64,000 bases of DNA from Microbacterium sp. Bi121 (GCF_918698005.1 NZ_CAKKLJ010000002.1:62001-126000), one strand, 5' to 3'. Shown: positions 29,442-39,140, numbered from the stretch's first letter. The notes: generated by a model not told the origin, from the letters alone. A program made the numbers and translations.

Positions 29442-30629
29442 TCAGCGTGCGCCGAGGAGGTGCTCGGTCGCGAGCTGCTGCAGCCGCACGAAGCCGAAGC
29501 CCTTGCCACCCAGGTACGCGTCGGCGTCGAAGTCCTCGAACGCGCTGCGGTCGGCGAGGAAGTCGTCGTACGACTCTCCGGGGTTCAGTGTCGGCGTCGA
29601 GAGCTCGTCGACCTTGGCTGCCGCCAGCGCCTCCTGCACCTCGGGGTCGGCGCGGAAGGCCGCTGCACGCTCCTTGAGCAGCAGGTAGGTGCGCATGTTC
29701 GCAGCAGCCGAGTCCCACACGCCCTTCTCGTCTTCGGTGCGGCTCGGCTTGTAGTCGAAGTGACGCGGGCCCTCGTACGCCGGGACCCCGCCGGGGCCGC
29801 CGTTCTCGAGCAGGTCGACGAGTGCGAAGGCGTTGTGCAGATCGCCGTGGCCGAAGACGAGGTCCTGGTCGTACTTGATGCCGCGCTGGCCGTTCAGATC
29901 GATGTGGAAGAGCTTGCCGTGGTACAGCGCCTGGGCGATGCCGGCGGCGAAGTTCAGGCCCGCCATCTGCTCGTGCCCGACCTCGGGGTTGAGTCCGACG
30001 AGTTCGGGCCGCTCAAGCGAGTCGATGAACGCGATCGCGTGGCCGAGCGTGGGCAGCAGGATGTCGCCGCGCGGCTCGTTGGGCTTGGGCTCGATCGCGA
30101 AGCGGATGTCATATCCCTTGTCGGTGACGTAGTCGCCGAGGAGGTTCACGGCCTCGCGGTAGCGCTCGAGCGCCGCGCGGATGTCCTTTGCCGAGTCGTA
30201 CTCGGCGCCCTCGCGGCCGCCCCACATGACGAACGTCTTGGCGCCCAGCTCTGCACCGAGGTCGAGCTGACGGAACACCTTGCGCAGCGCGTAGCGGCGC
30301 ACATCCCGGTCATTGGAGGTGAAGCCGCCGTCCTTGAACACGGGGGCGCTGAACAGGTTCGTGGTGACCATCGGGACGATGAGGCCGGTGTCGGCCAGAG
30401 CGCCCTTCAGCCGGTCGATCTGGTTCTGTCGCTCGGCGTCGGACGACCCGAAGGCGAACAGATCGTCGTCGTGGAACGTCAGGCCGTACGCGCCGAGCTC
30501 GGCGAGCTTCTCGACGGCGTGCACGACGTCCATCGCCGGGCGGGTCGGTCCGCCGAACGGGTCGGTGCCGTTGTACCCGATCGTCCAGAGGCCGAAGGAG
30601 AACTTGTCGTCGCGGGTGGGGGTGGGCAT
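29442..30629 (-). CDS. xylA: Xylose isomerase
   Basis: XylA interconverts D-xylose and D-xylulose with two Mg2+ ions. The 395-residue length is that of the actinobacterial class I enzyme. His53 in TFHDDDLF (ring opening) and Glu180 with Lys182 in [10 protein letters not shown] (metal and hydride shift) match His54, Glu181 and Lys183 of the Streptomyces/Actinoplanes enzyme. A GAGGAG ribosome site precedes the ATG at 30629. It leads the xylAB unit, and a palindromic operator lies in its promoter at 30664-30678. Confidence 0.97.
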   Translation of the reverse strand: MPTPTRDDKFSFGLWTIGYNGTDPFGGPTRPAMDVVHAVEKLAELGAYGLTFHDDDLFAFGSSDAERQNQIDRLKGALADTGLIVPMVTTNLFSAPVFKDGGFTSNDRDVRRYALRKVFRQLDLGAELGAKTFVMWGGREGAEYDSAKDIRAALERYREAVNLLGDYVTDKGYDIRFAIEPKPNEPRGDILLPTLGHAIAFIDSLERPELVGLNPEVGHEQMAGLNFAAGIAQALYHGKLFHIDLNGQRGIKYDQDLVFGHGDLHNAFALVDLLENGGPGGVPAYEGPRHFDYKPSRTEDEKGVWDSAAANMRTYLLLKERAAAFRADPEVQEALAAAKVDELSTPTLNPGESYDDFLADRSAFEDFDADAYLGGKGFGFVRLQQLATEHLLGAR

Positions 30630-30663
30630 GGCTGCTCCTCTGCAAGCGGATGGACGAATATAA

Positions 30664-30678
30664 GTTGTGAAACACAAC
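30664..30678. promoter_or_regulatory. Operator palindrome ahead of xylA
   Basis: GTTGTG and CACAAC flank AAA in a perfect inverted repeat. On the minus strand the AT-rich TATATG and TTATAT stretches on its two sides are possible -10 boxes, so a bound repressor would block xylA. Candidate proteins are the LacI-type regulator at 30735-31733 and the ROK regulator at 39176-40351. Confidence 0.6.
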
Positions 30679-30734
30679 ATATAGCATCCGCCGAGCGTCC
30701 GCAATCGCGTCGCGGCGCGCCAGAAGCCGAGACG

Positions 30735-31733
30735 TCAGGCGTGCGGCGGTGCGGTGGATTCGCGCACCACGAGCGTCGTGGGCATCCGGATCGGCTCGGG
30801 ATCGTGGCCCTGCAGCACATCGAGCAGCATCCGAACCGCTGCCGTCCCCATTTCGGGAAGGGGCTGGCGCACCGTGGTCAGCTGCGGCACGTGCGATCCC
30901 GCGTCGAGGATGTCGTCGAAGCCGACGACCGACAGGTCGGAGGGCACACGCAGCCCCCGTTCGGCGGCGACCCGCATCATCTCGATGGCGGAGAGGTCGT
31001 TCGCCGCGAAGACGGCGGTCGGTGTGTCCGCGAGGTCGAGGATGGCGTTCGCTCCGGCCGTCGAGTCGGCGGCGCGATAGCTGCCGTCGACGACCAGGGT
31101 GGGGTCGAAGGGGATGCCGGCTGCCTCGAGCGCACTGCGGTAGCCCTGCTCGCGCTCCCTGGCGGATTCCAGGTCGGTGCGTCCGCGCAGGTGCGCGATG
31201 CGGCGGTGCCCGAGGGAGATGAGGTGCTCGGTGGCCGCCTGCGCCCCCTCGACGTTGGCCACGGTCACGGTGGCGGCGTCGGCGGCGCCGACATGAGGGT
31301 CGACCGCCACGATGGGCACCGACGTCTGGGTGGGGGTGGTCGTCGGCGTCACGAGGATCGCGCCGTCGATCAGTGTTCCGCCCAGCCGCGAAAGCGACCG
31401 CCGCTCCCAGCCCAGGTGCTCGCCGGCTGAGACGCTTCCGGCGTAGGCGAGCACGTCGTAATCGGTCGTCTCGAGAGCGGTGGAGACGCCGCGCAGCAGC
31501 TGCAGGGCGAACGGCTCGAACTCGGCGACGAGCACGCCGATGACGTTCGTGCTGCGCCGACGCATGGATGTCGCGACGATCGAACTCTCGTATCCGAGGT
31601 CCTCCACGATTCCCATGACGTGGGACAGCGTCTCGGGGGAGACGCCGTATCGGCCGTTGATCGCCTTGGACACGGTCGCGACCGAGACTCCGGCAGCGAG
31701 AGCGACATCGTTGATCGTGGTCCGACGGTTCAT
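30735..31733 (-). CDS. LacI family transcriptional regulator
   Basis: This 332-residue repressor has the LacI helix-turn-helix at the N-terminus (TINDVALAAGVSVATVSKAINGR) with the hinge near residue 55, and a periplasmic-binding-protein-like effector domain (FAANDLSAIEMMRVAAERGL, LSVVGFDDI). It lies between xylA, on the same strand 106 bases downstream, and the divergent sugar ABC operon. It probably controls one or both in response to a xylose or xylo-oligosaccharide signal. Palindromes on both sides (30664-30678 and 31757-31838) are candidate sites. Confidence 0.95.
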   Translation of the reverse strand: MNRRTTINDVALAAGVSVATVSKAINGRYGVSPETLSHVMGIVEDLGYESSIVATSMRRRSTNVIGVLVAEFEPFALQLLRGVSTALETTDYDVLAYAGSVSAGEHLGWERRSLSRLGGTLIDGAILVTPTTTPTQTSVPIVAVDPHVGAADAATVTVANVEGAQAATEHLISLGHRRIAHLRGRTDLESAREREQGYRSALEAAGIPFDPTLVVDGSYRAADSTAGANAILDLADTPTAVFAANDLSAIEMMRVAAERGLRVPSDLSVVGFDDILDAGSHVPQLTTVRQPLPEMGTAAVRMLLDVLQGHDPEPIRMPTTLVVRESTAPPHA

Positions 31734-31756
31734 GGCATCATGATATCGGGATTGTA

Positions 31757-31777
31757 GAAAACGTTATCGATATCGAT
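31757..31777. promoter_or_regulatory. LacI-type operator overlapping the -35 of the sugar ABC operon
   Basis: GAAAACGTTATC (31757-31768) is a LacI-style near-palindrome with central CG, and it runs into the perfect palindrome ATCGATATCGAT (31766-31777). A consensus -35, TTGACA, starts at 31777, so binding would hide the promoter of the binding-protein gene. Confidence 0.55.
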
Positions 31778-31824
31778 TGACACGCGCCGGGATCTGGTGT
31801 CAGAGTTGGCGCACAGCATATTGG

Positions 31825-31838
31825 TGTTGCTGGCAACA
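31825..31838. promoter_or_regulatory. Second palindrome ahead of the sugar ABC operon
   Basis: TGTTGC and GCAACA flank TG in a perfect inverted repeat about 85 bases before the binding-protein start. It may be a second repressor site. Confidence 0.5.
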
Positions 31839-31922
31839 AATTGGCAGTGGGGCACCCTCCCTCCGCCGCATCCCACCGCTCGACGCAGCGGTGCAATCAC
31901 TCGATGAAGAGGAGACACGGCA

Positions 31923-33215
31923 ATGAAGACGCGCAATGCACGGGCCGCAGCGGCAGCCGTCGCAGCCCTGATGGCAGTCGGGCTGACCGCCTGTTCCGGC
32001 GGATCAGGCGACGCAGGCGATGGCGGCGAGACCACGCTCACGATGTGGCACAACTCGACCACCGGCCCAGGCAAGCAGTACTGGGAAGACGCCGCGGCGG
32101 CCTTCCACGACGAGAACCCCGAGGTGACGATCAAGGTCACGTCGATCCAGAACGAGGACATGGACGGCAAGCTGCAGACCGCCGTCAACTCCGGAGACAT
32201 GCCGGACATCTTCATGGCGCGGGGTGGAGGCAAGCTCGCCGACATCGTCGGGGCCGGCAAGGTCAAGGACCTCACCGACCTGATCGACGACGACGTCAAG
32301 ACCGCGTTCGGCGACGCGCCGTTCAGCGCCTTCACCGTCGACGGCAAGGTCTACGGGATGCCCAGCGCTGTGCTGCCCGGTGGAATCTTCTACAGCAAGG
32401 ATCTGTTCGAGCAGGCCGGCATCTCCGCCGAGCCGACGACGATGGACGAGCTGGGAGAGGCCGTCGACAAGCTGAAGGACGCGGGCATCGCGCCCATCGC
32501 CCTCGGCGCCAAGGACGCCTGGCCTGCTGCGCACTGGTACTACTTCTTCGCGGTCCGCGCGTGCGACGAGGACATCATCTCGAACCTCGCGACCAACCCG
32601 GACTTCAGCGACGAATGCTGGCTCACCGCCGCGGACAACCTCGCGGACTTCGTGGCCACAGAGCCCTTCAACAGCGGATTCCTGACCACCTCCGCCCAGG
32701 AGGGCGCGAACTCCTCGGCCGGCCTCGTCGCCAACCACAAGGCAGCCATGGAGCTCATGGGCGCCTGGGACGTCGGCGTCATCGCCGGTCTGACTCCGGA
32801 CGAGAAGCCGCTGCCGGATCTGGGCTGGTTCCCGTTCCCCGAGGTCGACGGCGGCGACGGTACGCCCGGCGCCATGATGGGCGGCGTCGACGGCTACTCC
32901 TGCTCGACGGACTCGCCTGAGGCCTGCGAGCAGTTCCTCAACTTCATCTCGTCGAAGGAGTGGCAGGAGAACTACGCCGTCGCGTTCCAGACGATCCCCG
33001 CATCGCAGGACGCCACCGGCGCCGTGACCGACCCGTCGCTCACGCCGCTGATGGAGGCCTACAGCAAGGCGCCGTACGTGGCACTGTGGCTGGACACCGC
33101 ACTCGGCCAGAACGTCGGCAACGCGCTGAACACGGGCGTCGTCGAGCTGCTCGCCGGCCAGGGCTCTCCCGAGAAGCTCGTGTCGAAGATCACCGATGCA
33201 TCGGCGAGGGGCTGA
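31923..33215 (+). CDS. Sugar ABC transporter substrate-binding lipoprotein
   Basis: This 430-residue extracellular solute-binding protein (CUT1 type) captures oligosaccharides outside the membrane. It starts with a lipoprotein signal ending in the lipobox LTAC-S. The mature part shows TTLTMWHNSTTGPGKQYWEDAAAAF and the cluster-1 stretch GGIFYSKDLFEQAGI. A GAAGAGGAG ribosome site precedes the ATG. It heads an operon with two permeases, GH3 and GH43, so xylo-oligosaccharides (or arabinoxylan fragments) are the likely ligand. Confidence 0.95.
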   Translation: MKTRNARAAAAAVAALMAVGLTACSGGSGDAGDGGETTLTMWHNSTTGPGKQYWEDAAAAFHDENPEVTIKVTSIQNEDMDGKLQTAVNSGDMPDIFMARGGGKLADIVGAGKVKDLTDLIDDDVKTAFGDAPFSAFTVDGKVYGMPSAVLPGGIFYSKDLFEQAGISAEPTTMDELGEAVDKLKDAGIAPIALGAKDAWPAAHWYYFFAVRACDEDIISNLATNPDFSDECWLTAADNLADFVATEPFNSGFLTTSAQEGANSSAGLVANHKAAMELMGAWDVGVIAGLTPDEKPLPDLGWFPFPEVDGGDGTPGAMMGGVDGYSCSTDSPEACEQFLNFISSKEWQENYAVAFQTIPASQDATGAVTDPSLTPLMEAYSKAPYVALWLDTALGQNVGNALNTGVVELLAGQGSPEKLVSKITDASARG

Positions 33216-33223
33216 GCCGGGCG

Positions 33224-34234
33224 ATGACAGAGACCCAGGTGATGGCGGCTGCCGTGCCTGAGAGCAACGTCCGCACCGGGGCCGGCGACATGCCGGCCCC
33301 GGTGCGCCGCCGCCCGCGCGCCGACTGGCGCAAGCGCGGTGAGATCGCGCTGCTCTCCGGACCCGCGCTGCTGATGTTCATCGGCTTCGTGATCTTCCCG
33401 GTGGCGATGGCCGCGTTCTACGGCTTCTTCAAATGGAACGGCTTCGGCTGGCCGACCGAGTTCGTCGGTCTGAACAACTATCTGCTGATCTGGCAGGACG
33501 AGTCGTTCCGCGACGCGGTGCTGCACAACTTCATCATCGTGGTCCTCTCCCTCGTCATGCAGGGCCCGATCGCCATCCTGTTCGCCCTGCTGCTGAACCA
33601 GAAGATCCGCGGTCGCTCGCTGATCCGCGTGCTGATCTTCATGCCGTACGTGATCTCCGAGGTCATCGTGGGCATCGGGTGGAGCCTGATGATGCAGGAT
33701 GCGGGAGCGCTGAACTCCCTGCTCGAGAAGTGGGGCCTCGGTGCGCTCCAGCAGTCCTGGCTCGCCGATCCGTCCATCGCGATGTGGACGCTCATGGTCA
33801 TCATCACGTGGAAGTACATCGGCTTCGCCGTGATCCTCATGCTCGCCGGCATGCAGTCCATCCCGGAGGAGCTGTACGAGGCCGCAGCCATCGACGGCGC
33901 CGGCTTCTGGAAGATCCAGTGGAGCATCACGCTGCCGCTGCTGGGACCGACCATCCGCATCTGGGCCTTCCTGTCGATCATCGGATCGCTGCAGCTTTTC
34001 GACCTCGTCAACATCATCTGGGGTCAGTACATCGCCGCGACCGCCGGCACATCGACGATGGCGACGTACATGTATCAGAACGGGCACCTCGCCGGCAGCT
34101 ACGGCTTCGGCAACGCGGTCGCCGTCATGCTCTTCCTGATCTCCCTCGTCATCGCACTCGTCTACCAGCGCTTCGTCCTGCGGCGCGACACGGAGGGCGC
34201 TGTCACCGGCGCCAGCGGAAGGAAGCGCTCATGA
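33224..34234 (+). CDS. Sugar ABC transporter permease (MalF-like)
   Basis: This 336-residue permease has six membrane helices after a basic cytoplasmic N-terminus, and the EAA loop EELYEAAAIDGAGFWKIQWSITLPLL is split by the usual Gly, marking the contact with the ATPase. It belongs to the CUT1 family. The ATG at 33224 follows the binding-protein stop by eight bases. Its end overlaps the next permease start (ATGA). Confidence 0.95.
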   Translation: MTETQVMAAAVPESNVRTGAGDMPAPVRRRPRADWRKRGEIALLSGPALLMFIGFVIFPVAMAAFYGFFKWNGFGWPTEFVGLNNYLLIWQDESFRDAVLHNFIIVVLSLVMQGPIAILFALLLNQKIRGRSLIRVLIFMPYVISEVIVGIGWSLMMQDAGALNSLLEKWGLGALQQSWLADPSIAMWTLMVIITWKYIGFAVILMLAGMQSIPEELYEAAAIDGAGFWKIQWSITLPLLGPTIRIWAFLSIIGSLQLFDLVNIIWGQYIAATAGTSTMATYMYQNGHLAGSYGFGNAVAVMLFLISLVIALVYQRFVLRRDTEGAVTGASGRKRS

Positions 34235-35121
34235 CGACCGACAGCCTGAGCACGTCGCTCGTGATCCAGCCGAAGCGCCCCGACGGCCGGCGGCGCGCAC
34301 CCCAGGTGCGCTGGGGCAGTCCAGGCGTGTACCTCATCGCGATCGTGCTGATCACGATCTGCATCACCCCTGTGCTGTACATCATCATCGGCGGGTTCCG
34401 CACGAACGCGCAGATCACGGTCGACCCCTCGGGCTTCCCCACTCCGTGGGAGGTGTCCAACTACGGCGACGTGCTGGCGAGCTCCGAGTTCTGGAGCGCG
34501 ATGCTGAACTCCACCATCGCGGCGGTGGGCACAACGGCCGGTGCCGTGCTCCTCGGCCTCATGGCGAGCTATGTGATCGCGCGATACGACTTCGGCGGTC
34601 GGGGCGTCATGTACGCGCTGTTCGCCGCAGGACTGATGTTCCCGATCACGGTGGCGATCACGCCGCTGTACCTGCTCATCCGCAACCTCGGCCTGGTGAA
34701 CAGCCTGGCCGGGATCATCCTGCCGCAGATCGCTTTCGCGCTGCCGACGACGATCATCATCCTCGTGCCGTTCCTCCGGGCGATCCCGAAGGAGCTCGAA
34801 GAGGCGGCAGCCATCGACGGAGCATCCCGACTCGGGTTCTTCTGGCGGATGGTGATCCCGCTGAGCCTCCCAGGGGTCATCACCGTCGGCATCCTCGCCT
34901 TCGTCGGCTCATGGAACGGGTACATGCTGCCGCTGTTCATCCTCAGCGACCCCGGCCTGTTCACTCTTCCCCTCGGCGTGCAGAACTTCGCCTCGCAGTA
35001 CTCGGTCGACACAGCGCGCGTGCTCGCGTACACGTCGCTGTCGATGCTGCCGGCGCTGATCTTCTTCAGCCTTTTCGAACGCCGCATCGTCGGCGGACTC
35101 ACCGGCGCTGTGAAGGGCTGA
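34231..35121 (+). CDS. Sugar ABC transporter permease (MalG-like)
   Basis: This 296-residue permease is the second membrane subunit of the importer. It has six helices, a large first loop (NAQITVDPSGFPTPW) and the EAA loop KELEEAAAIDGASRLGFFWRM. The ATG overlaps the stop of the first permease by four bases, with GGAAGGAAG as ribosome site. No ATPase gene follows; a shared MsiK-type ATPase encoded elsewhere is expected, as is usual in actinobacteria. Confidence 0.95.
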   Translation: MTTDSLSTSLVIQPKRPDGRRRAPQVRWGSPGVYLIAIVLITICITPVLYIIIGGFRTNAQITVDPSGFPTPWEVSNYGDVLASSEFWSAMLNSTIAAVGTTAGAVLLGLMASYVIARYDFGGRGVMYALFAAGLMFPITVAITPLYLLIRNLGLVNSLAGIILPQIAFALPTTIIILVPFLRAIPKELEEAAAIDGASRLGFFWRMVIPLSLPGVITVGILAFVGSWNGYMLPLFILSDPGLFTLPLGVQNFASQYSVDTARVLAYTSLSMLPALIFFSLFERRIVGGLTGAVKG

Positions 35122-35124
35122 TCT

Positions 35125-37566
35125 GTGACCAACGCACTTTCGACGGAGACGCCCATGTCCGCGGACATCCCCGCCTACCCGGCCGCTTCACCGCGGGTGA
35201 GCGAACTGCTCGCGCGCATGACGCTGGAGGAGAAGGCCGCCCAGCTCGTGGGCTACTGGCTGGATCAGGGCGGTGAGGTCGTCGCCCCCATGCAGAACGA
35301 GATGGGTCGCACCGGCGCAGGCGAGGCACTCGCCGACATCACCAGGGACGGCATCGGGCACTACACGCGGGTGTACGGCACCCGCCCGGTCGAGCCTGCG
35401 GAGCGCGCCGCCTGGCTGTGGGAGGAGCAGCGCCGTCTGAAGCGCGAGACCCGGCTCGGCATCCCGGCGCTCGTGCACGAGGAGTGCCTCACGGGGCTCG
35501 CCGCGTGGAAGGCCGCGTCCTTCCCCACGCCGCTCGCGTGGGGCGCCTCGTTCGATCAGGAGCTCGTCGCCGAGATGGGGGCGCTGATCGGCGAGTCGAT
35601 GCGCGATCTCGGCATCCATCAGGGGCTCGCCCCCGTGCTCGACGTGATCCGCGATCCGCGCTGGGGTCGCGTCGACGAATGCATCGGCGAAGACCCCTAC
35701 CTGGTCGGAACGGTCGGAACGGCGTACGTGCAGGGACTCCAGTCCACGGGGGTGCACGCCACGCTCAAGCACTTCCTCGGATACTCCGGTTCACGCGCCG
35801 GCCGCAACCACGCGCCCGTCTCGGCCGGGCAGCGCGAGGTGGCCGACATCTTCCTGCCGCCGTTCGAGATGGCGATCCGCGACGGCGAGGTCCGGAGCGT
35901 CATGAACAGCTACGCCGAGATCGACGGGGTGCCCGTCGCCTCCGATCCGGCGCTGCTGACGGGGCTCCTGCGCGAGCAGCTCGGATTCGACGGCGTGGTC
36001 GTCGCCGACTACTTCGCCGTCGCGTTCCTGGAGGCCATGCACGCCGTCGCGGCCGACCGCGGCGAGGCGGCCCAGCTGGCGTTGACGGCCGGGATCGACG
36101 TCGAACTGCCATCCGGGGACGCGTATCTGGCGCCGCTCGTCGATCGTGTGCGATCCGGGATGCTGGACGAGGCGTACCTCGACCGCGCGGTGATCCGCGT
36201 GCTGAAGCAGAAGGAAGAGCTCGGTCTGCTCGACGAGGACGCCTTCGAGGGGCAGCCGCCGCAGGACGTCGACCTCGACAGCCCGCGTCACCGCGCAGTC
36301 GCACGCCTGTTGGCGGAGGAGTCCATCGTGCTCCTGTCGAACGACCCGATTGCGGGCTCGGGCCCCGTGCTCCCGCTCGCCGCGTCCGCGAACCGCATCG
36401 CGCTGATCGGTCCGAACGCCGACCGTGCCGAGGCTCTGCAGGGCTGCTACTCGTTCGCCAATCACGTGCTGGCGCACCACCGCGGATACGAGGTCGGGTT
36501 CGAGATTCCCAGCGTCCGGGAGGCGCTCGTCGAAGCGCTGCCAGGCGCGGACATCGTCGTCGCTCGAGGCTGCGACGTCGAGGGAGACGACCGATCGGGG
36601 TTCGATGAGGCAGCCGCTGCGGCTGCCGACGCCGACGTCGCGATCGTCGTCATCGGCGACCAGGCAGGACTCTTCGGCCGTGGAACCGTGGGCGAGGGGA
36701 ACGACGTCGACTCGCTCGAGCTTCCCGGCGTGCAGCGAGAGCTCGTCGAGCGTCTGGTCTCGACCGGAACGCCGATCGTCATGGTCATGCTCACCGGGCG
36801 GCCGTACGCGATCGGCTGGGCGCTGGACGACGAGGACGCCCGCCCGGCGGCCGTGCTGCAGTCGTTCTTCCCCGGCGAAGAGGGCGGCCGTGCGATCGCC
36901 GCGATCCTCACCGGCGCGGCATCCCCGTCCGGGCGGCTCCCCGTGAGTCTTCCCCGGTCGGCCGGAGCCCAGCCGTACAGCTACCTGCATCCGATCCTCG
37001 GCGGGGCGTCGGACGTCACCTCGGCGGACTCGACTCCCGCGCGGCCCTTCGGTTTCGGGCTCTCATACACCTCGTTCGCGTACGACGACCTGGCGGTCGA
37101 CGAGCACGCGGGCACCGACGGACGGTTCACCGCGTCGGTCACGGTCACCAACACGGGCGACCGGCCCGGTACAGACGTCGTCCAGCTGTACGCGCGCGAC
37201 CGCGTCGCCTCGGTCACCCGGCCCGTGGCTCAGCTGCTCGGCTATGCGCGCGTGAGGCTGGCTGCCGGGGAGTCGCGGCGTGTGAGCTTCGACGTGCCGA
37301 CCGCGCGCCTGGCGTTCACTGATCGCCGCGGAGTGAAGACCGTCGAACCAGGCGACGTCGACGTGTGGGTCGCCTCGCATGCCGCCGCCGCGTCGTCCAC
37401 GACGGAGATGGATGCCGCGACCGGCGGTGTGATCTCGAACTCGCGCGGCCGCGACCACCGCGAGGTCCCCGGCACGGCCACGCCCCGACGGACCGTGGTG
37501 CTCACGGGCGATGTGCATGAGGTCACGGCCGGAGACGCGCGGATCGTCGAGGTCGTTCAGGGATGA
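35125..37566 (+). CDS. GH3 beta-glycosidase (beta-xylosidase/beta-glucosidase type)
   Basis: This 813-residue family 3 hydrolase has the N-terminal barrel with the nucleophile Asp295 in GVVVADYFAV, KHFLGYSGSRAGRNHAPV in the substrate site, the alpha/beta sandwich domain (ALIGPNADRAEALQG, FPGEEGGRAIAAIL), and a C-terminal fibronectin III-like domain (PFGFGLSYTSFAY onward). It lacks a signal peptide and is likely to release xylose or glucose from imported oligosaccharides. The GTG at 35125 is used; an ATG at 35155 with GGAG ahead is an equal alternative. It overlaps the GH43 gene by four bases. Confidence 0.93.
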   Translation: MTNALSTETPMSADIPAYPAASPRVSELLARMTLEEKAAQLVGYWLDQGGEVVAPMQNEMGRTGAGEALADITRDGIGHYTRVYGTRPVEPAERAAWLWEEQRRLKRETRLGIPALVHEECLTGLAAWKAASFPTPLAWGASFDQELVAEMGALIGESMRDLGIHQGLAPVLDVIRDPRWGRVDECIGEDPYLVGTVGTAYVQGLQSTGVHATLKHFLGYSGSRAGRNHAPVSAGQREVADIFLPPFEMAIRDGEVRSVMNSYAEIDGVPVASDPALLTGLLREQLGFDGVVVADYFAVAFLEAMHAVAADRGEAAQLALTAGIDVELPSGDAYLAPLVDRVRSGMLDEAYLDRAVIRVLKQKEELGLLDEDAFEGQPPQDVDLDSPRHRAVARLLAEESIVLLSNDPIAGSGPVLPLAASANRIALIGPNADRAEALQGCYSFANHVLAHHRGYEVGFEIPSVREALVEALPGADIVVARGCDVEGDDRSGFDEAAAAAADADVAIVVIGDQAGLFGRGTVGEGNDVDSLELPGVQRELVERLVSTGTPIVMVMLTGRPYAIGWALDDEDARPAAVLQSFFPGEEGGRAIAAILTGAASPSGRLPVSLPRSAGAQPYSYLHPILGGASDVTSADSTPARPFGFGLSYTSFAYDDLAVDEHAGTDGRFTASVTVTNTGDRPGTDVVQLYARDRVASVTRPVAQLLGYARVRLAAGESRRVSFDVPTARLAFTDRRGVKTVEPGDVDVWVASHAAAASSTTEMDAATGGVISNSRGRDHREVPGTATPRRTVVLTGDVHEVTAGDARIVEVVQG

Positions 37567-39140
37567 TCAGAGCGTCCAATCCGATCCTCCCGGGGTGTCA
37601 CCCCGACCCGTCGATCTGCCGGGTCGGAGACGACTACTTCCTGGTCACCTCGACGTTCGAGTACCTGCCAGGGCTGCCGATCATGCACTCCCGCGACCTC
37701 GTGCGCTGGGAGACGATCGGCCACGCCATCGATCGCTCAGGGATGCTGGACTACCGTGGCATCCCTTCGTCCGGAGGGCTCTACGCGCCGACGATCCGGC
37801 ACGACGGCGAGCGGTTCTGGATCGTCTGCACGCTGGTCGACCCGACGGATGCGACCCGCGGCGGGAACTTCGTCATCACCGCGGCGGATCCCGCCGGCCC
37901 ATGGAGCGACCCGGTCTGGCTGGATGCCGACGGGATCGATCCGTCCGTCGCGTTCGACGAGGACGGCCGGGTGTGGATGCACGGAACCCGTCTCGCCCGC
38001 GACCCGCAGTGGCACGACCAGACGGAGGTCTGGGTGCGCGAGTACGCGCGCGACGAGCGGGCCCTGGTCGGCGATGAGCACGTCATCTGGCGGGGCGCCG
38101 TGCACGGAGCCGTCTGGGCCGAGGGACCGCATCTGTACCGGATCGACGGGCGCTGGTACCTGATCGCGGCCGAAGGTGGGACGGAGTTCCACCACGCCGT
38201 GAGCGTCGCGCGGGCGGACTCGGTGACCGGGCCGTACGAGGGCACGCGGTCCAATCCGGTGTTCACGCATCGTCACCTCGGGCGAGGCGTGGACGTCATC
38301 GGCGCCGGTCACGCCGACCTCGTCGAGGCGCCGGACGGATCATGGCACGCGGTCATGCTCGCCATGCGGGCTGCCGACGGGCATCACTATCCGCTCGGAC
38401 GGGAGACGTTCCTGTGCCCGATCGCGTGGGAGGACGGCTGGCCGGTCTTCGCGCCGGGGCTCGGCCGACTGCCCGACAGCATCGAGATCCCCTGGGCGGA
38501 TGCCGCGGCCCCCGCGGGGAGCTGGCAGCCGGACGACCGGCGGCCCGGCGTCGTCGAACCGGGCGATGCGCGATGGACGTCGTTGCGCGCTCTGCCGAAC
38601 GACATCGCGACCGCGGATGCGCACGGGTCGTGGGTGCTTCCCGTCCGTGGCGAGACGCTTGCGGATGCCGGCACCGTTGCCTTCGTCGGCATCCGGCCGC
38701 AGCACGCCCAGGTCGACGTGACCGGCACCATCGACGTGTCCGGGCTCGCGGACGGCGAGCGGGCCGGCCTCGCCGTCCGGCAATCGGAGCAGGATCACGC
38801 GACCGTTCAGGTGACCAGGACGCACAAGGGACTCGTGGTTCGGGCGACGCACTGCCGTGGCGGAGTGGACACGGTGCTCGCCGAGCAGGTCGACGACGCG
38901 ACGGATTCCGTGGGCCTCGGTGTGCGCGTGCGGGACTACTCCTACGAGCTCGTCGCCGGTGGAGAGGTGCTCGCCGCTGTCGACGGTCGTGAGCTCGACG
39001 CGTCATCCACCGGTGGTTTCCTCGGCGTCTGGCTGGGAGTCTTCGCGACCAGTGACGGTCTGCCGCCGAGCGGCACGGTGCGACTCGACGAATTCCGTTA
39101 CGAGCCGCGCAGAGATGCCACCGCCGTGCCGATAGCCTGA
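37563..39140 (+). CDS. GH43 beta-xylosidase/alpha-L-arabinofuranosidase
   Basis: This 525-residue family 43 enzyme has the five-bladed propeller with the catalytic base Asp15 in GCHPDPSICR, the pKa-modulating Asp126 in GIDPSVAF and the acid Glu187 in WAEGPHLYR. A C-terminal beta-sandwich (about residues 325-520) caps the site, as in intracellular xylosidases of this family. No signal peptide is present. ATGA overlap with the GH3 gene shows tight coupling. It probably removes xylose or arabinose from short xylo-oligomers. Confidence 0.94.
   Translation: MIRASNPILPGCHPDPSICRVGDDYFLVTSTFEYLPGLPIMHSRDLVRWETIGHAIDRSGMLDYRGIPSSGGLYAPTIRHDGERFWIVCTLVDPTDATRGGNFVITAADPAGPWSDPVWLDADGIDPSVAFDEDGRVWMHGTRLARDPQWHDQTEVWVREYARDERALVGDEHVIWRGAVHGAVWAEGPHLYRIDGRWYLIAAEGGTEFHHAVSVARADSVTGPYEGTRSNPVFTHRHLGRGVDVIGAGHADLVEAPDGSWHAVMLAMRAADGHHYPLGRETFLCPIAWEDGWPVFAPGLGRLPDSIEIPWADAAAPAGSWQPDDRRPGVVEPGDARWTSLRALPNDIATADAHGSWVLPVRGETLADAGTVAFVGIRPQHAQVDVTGTIDVSGLADGERAGLAVRQSEQDHATVQVTRTHKGLVVRATHCRGGVDTVLAEQVDDATDSVGLGVRVRDYSYELVAGGEVLAAVDGRELDASSTGGFLGVWLGVFATSDGLPPSGTVRLDEFRYEPRRDATAVPIA

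Noticed and set aside
31757..31838. cAMP-CRP or DasR type operator
   Set aside because: The palindromes do not match the recalled consensus of either. LacI-style symmetry fits better with the adjacent gene.
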